Shown: piece by piece, positions 15,002-20,891 of the stretch
Numbering within the stretch: the stretch's first letter is position 1
Layout: every line of letters starts with the position of its first letter
NCBI RefSeq assembly: GCF_009377185.1
Contig: NZ_VJZC01000040.1
Coordinates: 1 to 37,281 of the forward strand
Reading direction: 5' to 3'
Length of the DNA: 37,281 nt
DNA from: Streptomyces spongiae
GTDB taxonomy: Bacteria; Actinomycetota; Actinomycetes; Streptomycetales; Streptomycetaceae
Made by a program: the position numbers and the translations under genes
Notes under the pieces: generated by a model
Told to the model about the DNA's origin: nothing
Database searches by the model: none
Seen by the model: the letters and a program-made list of their open reading frames with translations, nothing else

Positions 15002-16113
15002 CGCCGGCTCCCACCCGCAGTGGCCCTCTCGTCTTCTTCCTCTTCCTCTTCTTCTTCGTACTCCTCCTCGGCGGCGTCTTCAGGAGCCTCGTCCTCAGGA
15101 GCCTCGTCCTCAGGGATCTCGTCGCCCTCCTCGTACTCCTCCTCGGGCTCCTCCTCGCCCTCTTCGTACTCCTCGGGCTCCTCGGACTCCTCGGCCTCCT
15201 CGCCCTCCTCCTCCGCCACGGCGTCCTCGTGACTGCGGACGACCTCGGCGTCGCGGATCTCGCCGCGCCAGCCGTCCTCCGCCTCGCCGCGCAGCGTGAT
15301 GAAGCGGGCGAAGTGCTTGAGGTCGAGCCGAGCCCGGCGGCCCTGGGCGCGCCAGATGTTGCCGGTCTTCTCGAAGAACCCCGAGGGGTAGTACTCGATC
15401 AGCAGCAGCACACGGGTGAGGTTCTCGCCGAGGCTGTGGAAGGAGACCACGCCCTTCGTGGTGCCCTTGGCGCCCTCCGACGTCCACGAGATGCGGTCGT
15501 CGGGCACCTGTTCGCTGGTCGTGGCCTTCCAGCTGCGGCCGGACCACAGGACCTTGAGCTGCCAGTCGGAGTGCGTGTCGTCGTCGCGCTTCGCGCTCTT
15601 CACGCCTTCGGCGAAGGTGCTGAAGGTCTGGTACTGGGTCCACTGGTCGTAGGCGGTACGCAGCGGTACGCCGACGTCGATGGACTCGATGATGACCGTG
15701 GGCTTGTTGCCCGACCGGCCCTTGCCCTTGCCCTTGCCCATGCCACCACCCAGTTTCTTCAGGGCGCCGAACACGCTGTCCTTGGCCCGGCCGGCGCCCA
15801 GCTCCAGAGCGGAACGCAGTGGCCCCTTGCCCTCGGCGAGCTTGCGGCCGCCGTCGAGGGCGAGCTTGCCGAGACCGGGGCTGTTGCCGTCGGCTATGTC
15901 GTTGAGCTTCGTGGTCGCATCACCGAGCTTGCGCCCGGCGCCCGTGAGCAGTCGCTGAGCCTGCGCGGCCAGATACTCCTGGGCCTCGGCCTTGAGATGG
16001 TCGACGGCGGGGCTGTGGGCCAGACCGCCGAGCGGAGTCTCCTTCGCCCCGTTGGCAGCCGAGCCGGCAGCGTCCTTCGCACGCCCGGTCACCGAACCGA
16101 CAGTGTCAGTCAT
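14998..16113 (-). CDS. gvpZ: GvpZ: SRPBCC-domain protein with long acidic tail
   Basis: 371 residues. N-terminal 1-130 is G/A/K-rich and likely helical or disordered. Residues about 138-280 form a START/SRPBCC (polyketide cyclase-like) domain: V-I-I-E-S-I-D-V-G-V-P-L-R-T-A-Y-D-Q-W-T-Q-Y, F-S-T-F-A-E-G-V-K-S, D-R-I-S-W-T-S-E-G, G-V-V-S-F-H-S-L-G-E-N-L-T-R-V. From about 298 the chain is nearly all Glu/Asp with P, Y and A, ending R-R. The family binds hydrophobic ligands; in the vesicle context its role is unknown. Ribosome binding site GGGAGGCGGAGG. Gene order identifies it as gvpZ of the Streptomyces cluster. A 123-base gap holding intergenic element copy 3 separates it from gvpY, the largest break in the operon. 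Confidence 0.88.
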   Translation of the reverse strand: MTDTVGSVTGRAKDAAGSAANGAKETPLGGLAHSPAVDHLKAEAQEYLAAQAQRLLTGAGRKLGDATTKLNDIADGNSPGLGKLALDGGRKLAEGKGPLRSALELGAGRAKDSVFGALKKLGGGMGKGKGKGRSGNKPTVIIESIDVGVPLRTAYDQWTQYQTFSTFAEGVKSAKRDDDTHSDWQLKVLWSGRSWKATTSEQVPDDRISWTSEGAKGTTKGVVSFHSLGENLTRVLLLIEYYPSGFFEKTGNIWRAQGRRARLDLKHFARFITLRGEAEDGWRGEIRDAEVVRSHEDAVAEEEGEEAEESEEPEEYEEGEEEPEEEYEEGDEIPEDEAPEDEAPEDAAEEEYEEEEEEEEDERATAGGSRR

Positions 16114-16137
16114 CGCCTCCGCCTCCCTTCACGTCCA

Positions 16138-16192
16138 GCGCCCCGAAGGGGGCGCGGGGAACTGCGCGACCAGCCCCGTACGACCCGCACCC
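16138..16192 (+). repeat. Dispersed intergenic element, copy 3
   Basis: GCGCCCC (16138-16144), loop GAAG, GGGGCGC (16149-16155), then GGGGAACTGCGCGACCAGCC and C-G-A-C-C-C-G-C-A-C. It lies in the gap between gvpY and gvpZ and is read antisense to the operon if the orientation of copies 1 and 2 is taken as forward. A transcript crossing it would fold, so it might reduce expression of gvpZ onward. Confidence 0.8.
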
Positions 16193-16236
16193 GACCACGG
16201 CCGAACCGGGCGGACGAGACAGGCACCCACTCACAG

Positions 16237-16938
16237 TCACCGTCCCCGCCTCCTCTCACGCCCCGAATCACTCGTGGCCTTGCGCGAGGACGTCCTGGAG
16301 GTGGCCGTCTTCTTGGCGGGCGCCTTCTTCGCGGCGGTCGGGCGCCCCGCCGTCTTCTTGGCCGGGGCCTTCTTGGCGGGCGCCTTCTTGGCCGGTTTCC
16401 TGGCCGCGGCCTTCTTCGCCGGGGCCGCCGGGGCCTTCTTCGCGGCCGGGGGCTCCTCTTCCGGCTCTTCTTCCGGCTCTTCCTCCTGGCCCTCGTCGGC
16501 GGCCTCGGCCTCGCCGTACTCCTCGTCCGTGTCCTCCTCGTCCCGCTCGTCACGGTCCTCACTGTCGCGAGGCTCCTCTTCGGCCTCCTCGGCGCCGCCC
16601 ACGCCGGGCACGTCCGGGGTCACGCCCGCGAGCTGGTCGCGTACCTGGGCGGTACGCCCGTGCAGCCGACCCGCGAGTCCCTCGATCTGCCGCTCGAGCA
16701 GGGCTCCGCCGGCCGCCTTGCCCGCACCGCGCACGCCCTCGCGGAGCTGATCGCCCATCTCCTTGAACTGCGGATTCTTCTGCAGTTGCTGGGACGCCAT
16801 TTCCGCGAGCGCCTTCGGGCTCAGATGCATCCGCTTGCCCGCCACCAGGGTGCCGAGCGCGACCGCGAGCTTCATCTTCTTCGTCCGTCCGAGGACGTAT
16901 CCGGCCCCGACAGCGAGGCCCAGTCCCACACGATTCAT
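16237..16938 (-). CDS. gvpY: GvpY: membrane-proximal protein with acidic block and histone H1-like basic tail
   Basis: 233 residues in four parts: a glycine-rich hydrophobic start (N-R-V-G-L-G-L-A-V-G-A-G-Y-V-L-G-R, 2-18); a helical region to about 112; an acidic block (116-162, runs of E with D, R and P); and a basic tail (166-233) of repeated A-A-K-K-A-P-A-K-K units ending in R-E-R-R-R-G-R. The tail looks like the C-terminus of histone H1 or actinobacterial nucleoid proteins. Start ATG 16938 overlaps the gvpG stop as ATGA. Identified as gvpY by position. The tail might bind nucleic acid, or the acidic tail of GvpZ or of GvpJ (inference). Confidence 0.85.
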   Translation of the reverse strand: MNRVGLGLAVGAGYVLGRTKKMKLAVALGTLVAGKRMHLSPKALAEMASQQLQKNPQFKEMGDQLREGVRGAGKAAGGALLERQIEGLAGRLHGRTAQVRDQLAGVTPDVPGVGGAEEAEEEPRDSEDRDERDEEDTDEEYGEAEAADEGQEEEPEEEPEEEPPAAKKAPAAPAKKAAARKPAKKAPAKKAPAKKTAGRPTAAKKAPAKKTATSRTSSRKATSDSGRERRRGR

Positions 16939-17225
16939 CTTGTCGTCCCCTCGTCTGTAGTCCCCCCGCCGGTTTGCCCGCCCGTTCCCGCGCTCCAGCT
17001 CAGAGCGATCTCCAGCCGGTCCAGGAGCTCGTCCTCCGAACGGTCGAACTCCTCCTCATCGATCTCGCCCGCCTCGAGCCGCTGCTCGAGCCGGGCGAGT
17101 TCGGCGCGGACGGTGGCCGGGTCGTAGTACTGGCGCTCGGCCTCGGCGAGTACCTGTCTCACCGCCCAGAGGCTGCCGCGCACCGGCGCGAACGGCAGCA
17201 GCAGCACCTCACTGATCAGTCCCAT
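16935..17225 (-). CDS. gvpG: Gas vesicle protein GvpG
   Basis: 96 residues. Begins M-G-L-I-S-E-V-L-L-L-P-F-A-P-V-R-G-S-L-W-A-V-R-Q-V-L-A-E-A-E-R-Q-Y-Y-D-P, the conserved N-terminus of GvpG, followed by a charged helix (L-E-Q-R-L-E-A-G-E-I-D-E-E-E-F-D-R-S-E-D-E-L-L-D-R-L). GvpG is an accessory assembly protein that acts with GvpF. Ribosome binding site GGTGAGGTGC precedes the ATG; 19 bases separate it from gvpF. Confidence 0.92.
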   Translation of the reverse strand: MGLISEVLLLPFAPVRGSLWAVRQVLAEAERQYYDPATVRAELARLEQRLEAGEIDEEEFDRSEDELLDRLEIALSWSAGTGGQTGGGTTDEGTTR

Positions 17226-17244
17226 GACTGCACCTCACCCGATC

Positions 17245-18000
17245 TCACACCTGGGGCCCCGTCTCCGCGTGCTCCGACGGCCCCGGTTCCACGAAGCTGT
17301 ACGGCGGCAGCGGCCCGTTCACCCGCACTTCGAGGTGCGGGTGGCTGTTGCCGACCTCCTCCACGGCGGCGAGGAAGGACTCGGCCTCCTCGCGGTTCAC
17401 GAGGAACGACAGGTTGGCGAGCCAGCCGGTGGACTCGGGACCCGCGCTCACCGCCTCGGCGGCCGGCTCCAGCGCGTGCTGCACCTCCGCCGCGTCCTCG
17501 GCCTCCAGGCCCTGCACCGCGGCCGCCACCATCTCGCCGAGCTGCAGCCGCTCCTCGTAGGTTCCGCCGCCCGCCTGCCGGTTGGCCTCGGTGGCAGCCC
17601 TGACCTCGGGGTTGCCTGCCATCACCCGGTGCAGCACGGCCTCCTCGTCGTGACTGGCCTTGACGTTGTACTCGACCCTGCCGTCCAGGGCCCGGAGCCG
17701 CTCCTGGTAGTGCTCGGCACGCTCGGCCAGCACCCCCGTCACGGACTCGTCGTCCGGGGCGACGCTGCCGAACCGCATGGGCAGCACGGCGCCACCCGCG
17801 CCCGCCTCGCTCAGCACGTTCTGGTGGGCGAGCAGGTCCTTGCGCTTGGGGCGCAGCCCCTCGGGGGCGTCGCTGACGATGGCCGCCAGCTCGCCCTCCT
17901 TCAGAACGCGCACCGGACGCGCCGGATCGCCGACTCCGCCCATGTCCTCGGGGAGAGCGGAGTGCGAGCTCGCGGCGATGCCGTACACATACGTGCTCAC
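17245..18000 (-). CDS. gvpF: Gas vesicle protein GvpF (GvpL/GvpF family)
   Basis: 251 residues. Begins M-S-T-Y-V-Y-G-I-A, then V-L-K-E-G-E-L-A-A-I-V-S-D-A-P-E-G-L-R-P-K-R-K-D-L-L-A-H-Q-N-V-L and V-L-P-M-R-F-G-S-V-A-P-D-D, the F/L family first domain, with W-L-A-N-L-S-F-L-V-N-R and G-P-L-P-P-Y-S-F-V-E in the second. GTG start at 18000 overlaps the gvpA stop (GTGA). Placed next to gvpA, it fits GvpF, which in other systems binds and escorts GvpA. Confidence 0.93.
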   Translation of the reverse strand: MSTYVYGIAASSHSALPEDMGGVGDPARPVRVLKEGELAAIVSDAPEGLRPKRKDLLAHQNVLSEAGAGGAVLPMRFGSVAPDDESVTGVLAERAEHYQERLRALDGRVEYNVKASHDEEAVLHRVMAGNPEVRAATEANRQAGGGTYEERLQLGEMVAAAVQGLEAEDAAEVQHALEPAAEAVSAGPESTGWLANLSFLVNREEAESFLAAVEEVGNSHPHLEVRVNGPLPPYSFVEPGPSEHAETGPQV

Positions 18001-18422
18001 TCCTGCTCCTCCTTCCGGCGCGAACTCGTCGTCTTGCGGGCACGCGGCCGCGGTTCTGCCTGGCCCTCCTCGCGGGCCTGCCTGAACGCGTCCGAGACCG
18101 TCTCGGCGGCACCGGACAACGCCCCCTTGGACTTGCCGCGCGCACCGGACTCGGTGATCTCACCGACGATGTCCGGCAGACCGGGGCTCTTGCGCGGCCC
18201 GGCCTCCAGGTCGAGCCGGTTGCACGCTTCGGCGAAGCGCAGATAGGTGTCGACGCTGGCGACCACGACTCGGACATCGATCTTGAGAATCTCGATCCCG
18301 ACGAGGGAAACCCGTATGAAGGCGTCGATGACCAGCCCCCTGTCGAGAATGAGCTCCAAGACGTCGTAGAGGCCGCTCGAGCCACCACCACCGCCGGACT
18401 GCTGTGCCGGGACTACGGTCAT
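17997..18422 (-). CDS. gvpA: Gas vesicle structural protein GvpA with C-terminal extension
   Basis: 141 residues, about twice the usual 70 of GvpA. After a Gly/Ser lead, S-G-L-Y-D-V-L-E-L-I-L-D-R-G-L-V-I-D-A-F-I-R-V-S-L-V-G-I-E-I-L-K-I-D-V-R-V-V-V-A-S-V-D-T-Y-L-R-F-A-E-A is a textbook GvpA core (about 16-65). Residues 75-141 are an added hydrophilic tail ending K-T-T-S-S-R-R-K-E-E-Q-E, which seems to be a Streptomyces trait. GGAGGAACAG precedes the ATG. Whether it builds true vesicles is open, because Streptomyces are not known to float. Confidence 0.94.
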   Translation of the reverse strand: MTVVPAQQSGGGGGSSGLYDVLELILDRGLVIDAFIRVSLVGIEILKIDVRVVVASVDTYLRFAEACNRLDLEAGPRKSPGLPDIVGEITESGARGKSKGALSGAAETVSDAFRQAREEGQAEPRPRARKTTSSRRKEEQE

Positions 18423-18441
18423 GCCGTCTGTTCCTCCTTGT

Positions 18442-18499
18442 CTGTCTGACGCTGTAGATCTGTGACTGTCTGACGCTGTAGGTCTGTCTGGCGCTGTAC
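18442..18499. repeat. Three 16-bp repeats between gvpO and gvpA
   Basis: CTGTCTGACGCTGTAG at 18442-18457 and 18466-18481, and the variant CTGTCTGGCGCTGTAC at 18484-18499, period 24 then 18. On the transcribed (minus) strand each reads as CTACAGCGTCAGACAG. They fill most of the gvpO-gvpA gap, just upstream of the gvpA ribosome binding site. Confidence 0.85.
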
Positions 18500-18513
18500 G
18501 GGACGGCGGCGGC

Positions 18514-18855
18514 CTACCGGCCGCGCTGCCGATGTGGGTCCGCTCTCCCGCGCTCGTAGCGACGCACCCGCCGGTACCCGGTCAGCTCCCCGTCCGGGTC
18601 GAGCTCGACCTGGTAGCTCGCGATCAGGCTCATCGTGTCGGGGACCCGGGCCAGCTCGAGGGCCTCGATCTCCAGGGTCCAGCCGTCCTCGCTCTGCTCG
18701 AAGGACGTCACGGACTCGGGTTCCATGCCGGTCAGCTCCGCGAACTGGGTGCGCGCGTGGCGCAGCACCTCCATGGGGCTGGGCCGACGGTCCGCCGCGT
18801 CGCTCTCTCGCTTCCGTGAATTCTGTGTCTTTGGTGTGTTCGATGTGTTCGCCAT
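18514..18855 (-). CDS. gvpO: Gas vesicle protein GvpO
   Basis: 113 residues. After a polar N-terminus, S-P-M-E-V-L-R-H-A-R-T-Q-F-A-E-L-T-G-M-E-P-E-S-V-T-S-F, D-G-W-T-L-E-I-E-A-L-E-L-A-R-V-P-D-T-M-S-L-I-A-S-Y-Q-V-E-L-D and G-Y-R-R-V-R-R-Y-E-R-G-R are the GvpO core. In haloarchaea GvpO is needed for vesicle formation. The ATG at 18855 has GAGGTGG just upstream and is preferred to the longer frame start at 18969. First gene of the operon. The first 20 codons are less GC-rich than the rest. Confidence 0.92.
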   Translation of the reverse strand: MANTSNTPKTQNSRKRESDAADRRPSPMEVLRHARTQFAELTGMEPESVTSFEQSEDGWTLEIEALELARVPDTMSLIASYQVELDPDGELTGYRRVRRYERGRADPHRQRGR

Positions 18856-18863
18856 GGCCACCT

Positions 18864-18894
18864 CGGTGACCGAGTGGCCCCCCGAACGGTGACC
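18864..18894. promoter_or_regulatory. Direct repeat ahead of the gvp operon
   Basis: CGGTGACC occurs at 18864-18871 and 18887-18894, period 23 bases, straddling the region -9 to -39 of the gvpO start. Two equal half-sites on similar faces of the helix suggest an operator. No convincing -10/-35 pair was found in the 188 bases ahead of gvpO. Confidence 0.35.
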
Positions 18895-18987
18895 AAACCT
18901 CCACATGGACGTGCGAAGGCCGGGCTTCCGCGTCCCCCGTCGCCGACCTGCGGTCCGGCCCTCGGTCACGCAGCCGGTTCAGCCTCC

Positions 18988-19016
18988 GCCGGGCCGGGCC
19001 CAGGGCCCGGCCCGGC
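18988..19016. terminator. GC-only perfect hairpin after the transketolase gene
   Basis: Arms of 14 bases (18988-19001 and 19003-19016, GCCGGGCCGGGCCC and its complement) are separated by one A, 28 bases past the transketolase stop. A second palindrome, ATCAGGA-CC-TCCTGAT (19019-19034), lies between it and the stop codon. It would insulate the gvp operon from read-through. Confidence 0.75.
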
Positions 19017-19043
19017 GCATCAGGACCTCCTGATCGTGGCTGT

Positions 19044-20891
19044 TCAGGGCACCACGGCGTGCTCCACCAGCAGCCGGGCCGACGCCGCGATCGACTCGGC
19101 GTCGATGCCCGCGGTGTGCAGCTGCTCGGCGGGCGTGGCCGAGCCCGGCATGTTCCGTACGGCGAGCCGGACCAGGCGCGGCACCGGGCGCCCGTCCAGG
19201 AACGCGTCCAGCACCGCGTCGCCGAGGCCGCCCTCCTCACGGTGGTCCTCGACGGTCACCAGGCACCCGGTGCGTTCGGCGGCCTCGCGCAGGGTGCGGC
19301 GGTCGACGGGCTTGACCGAGTACAGGTCGATCACCCGTGCGCTGATGCCCTCGGCCTCCAGCGCCTCGGCCGCGGCGAGCGCCTCGTGGACGGTGACCCC
19401 GGCGGCGACGAGCGTGAGCCGGTCGTGGTCACCGGCCTTCAGCACCTTGCTGCCGCCGATGGGGAACTCCTCGGTCGGGCTGTAGATCACGGGGCCCGCC
19501 CCGCGCGACGTCCGCAGGTAGCGGATGCCGTCCAGGCCGGCCATGGCGCCGACCAGCTTGGCCGTCTGGTTGGCGTCGCACGGGTACAGCACGGTCGAGC
19601 CGTGCAGCGAGCGGAACATCGCCAGGTCCTCCAGGCCCATCTGCGAGGGCCCGTCCTGGCCGATGGCGACGCCCGCGTGCGAGCCGACGAGGTTCAGCCC
19701 GGAACCGCTGACCGAGGCCATGCGCACGAAGTCGTGGGCCCGGGTGAAGAACGCGGCGAACGTGGACGCGTACGGCACCCAGCCGCGTGCGGCCATCCCG
19801 ACCGCTGTGGCGACCATCTGCTGCTCGGCGATGTAGCACTCGAAGAACCGGTCGGGGTGTTCCTTGGCGAAGAATTCCGAGCGCGTGGAGTCGCTGACCT
19901 CGCCGTCCAGGGCGACGATGTCACCGCGGGCCGCGCCGAGGGCGGCGAGGGCCTTCCCGTAGGCGTCACGGGTGGCGACCTCCTCGCCGATCTCGTAGCG
20001 CGGCAGTTCGAGGTGGCCCGTGCGCACGGCGTGCAGCATCCGGGCGGCGGGCGGTGGCTGGACCTCGATGTGGAGGTCGCGGACGCCGCCGAGCTCCGCG
20101 ATCGCCTCGTCGGGCTCCGGCAGCGGCTTGCCGTGCAGTCCCTCGCGGTCCTGGACGGACTCGACGCCCTTGCCCTTGAGGGTGCGGGCGAGGATCACGG
20201 TGGGCTGGCCACTGGTGGAGAGGGCCTCGCCGTACGCCCGGTCGATCGCGTCCACGTCGTGGCCGTCGATCTCGATGGTGTGCCAGTCGAAGGCCTGGAA
20301 ACGGCGGGCGTACGCCTCGAGTGAGTGCCCGTGCCGGGTGGGCCCGCGCTGGCCGAGCCGGTTGACGTCGACGATCACGACGAGGTTGTCGAGGTGCTCG
20401 TACCCGGCGTGCTCGGCGGCCTCCCAGATGGAACCCTCGGCGAGTTCGCTGTCGCCGCACAGCACCCACACGCGGTAGCCGGTGCGGTCGAGCCGCTTGC
20501 CGGCCAGCGCGATGCCGACGCCGACGGGCAACCCCTGGCCGAGCGAGCCGGTGGCGGTCTCCACCCACGGCAGGCGCTGTGGGGTGGGGTGCCCTTCGAG
20601 TCGGCTGCCGAGCTTGCGGTAGGTCATCAGCTCGGTCTCGTTGATGGCGCCGACCGCCTTGTACGCGGCGTACAGCAGCGGGGTGGCGTGGCCCTTGGAG
20701 AGGACGAAGCGGTCGCCCGCCGGGTGCTGGGGGCGCTCGAAGTCGTAGCGGAAGTGGTGGGCGAGCAGGACGGCCATCAGATCGGCGGCCGACATGGAGG
20801 AAGTGGGATGACCGGAGTGCGCGGCGGCGGCTGCGCGGACGCTGTCGACGCGCAACTGCTGGGCGTACTCGGTGAGCTGACGGGTGTTCAT
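19044..20891 (-). CDS. tkt: Transketolase
   Basis: 615 residues with all three thiamine-diphosphate enzyme domains in one chain. Visible: S-G-H-P-T (26-30), S-K-G-H-A (65-69), T-G-S-L-G-Q-G-L (114-121), the TPP motif G-D-S-E-L-A-E-G closing with V-D-V-N-R-L-G-Q (146-181), and in the second half H-A-G-V-A-I-G-Q-D-G-P-S-Q-M-G-L-E-D-L. The enzyme moves two-carbon units in the pentose phosphate pathway. The length and the S-G-Q-P / G-L-N-L-V-G motifs are closer to the animal/short type than to the 660-700 residue bacterial main enzyme, so this is likely a second, accessory copy. Start ATG 20891 overlaps the NADH dehydrogenase stop (ATGA). Confidence 0.93.
   Translation of the reverse strand: MNTRQLTEYAQQLRVDSVRAAAAAHSGHPTSSMSAADLMAVLLAHHFRYDFERPQHPAGDRFVLSKGHATPLLYAAYKAVGAINETELMTYRKLGSRLEGHPTPQRLPWVETATGSLGQGLPVGVGIALAGKRLDRTGYRVWVLCGDSELAEGSIWEAAEHAGYEHLDNLVVIVDVNRLGQRGPTRHGHSLEAYARRFQAFDWHTIEIDGHDVDAIDRAYGEALSTSGQPTVILARTLKGKGVESVQDREGLHGKPLPEPDEAIAELGGVRDLHIEVQPPPAARMLHAVRTGHLELPRYEIGEEVATRDAYGKALAALGAARGDIVALDGEVSDSTRSEFFAKEHPDRFFECYIAEQQMVATAVGMAARGWVPYASTFAAFFTRAHDFVRMASVSGSGLNLVGSHAGVAIGQDGPSQMGLEDLAMFRSLHGSTVLYPCDANQTAKLVGAMAGLDGIRYLRTSRGAGPVIYSPTEEFPIGGSKVLKAGDHDRLTLVAAGVTVHEALAAAEALEAEGISARVIDLYSVKPVDRRTLREAAERTGCLVTVEDHREEGGLGDAVLDAFLDGRPVPRLVRLAVRNMPGSATPAEQLHTAGIDAESIAASARLLVEHAVVP

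Noticed and set aside
16114..16236. Extra small gene between gvpZ and gvpY
   Set aside because: The gap is filled by the dispersed intergenic element; no start with ribosome binding site on either strand.
18442..18499. CRISPR-like array between gvpO and gvpA
   Set aside because: Only three 16-bp copies with 2-8 base gaps; far too short for repeat/spacer structure.
18856..19043. Sigma-B-type promoter for the gvp operon
   Set aside because: I searched both strands of the gap for GGGTAC/GGGTAT and found none; only a GTTT with poor downstream match.
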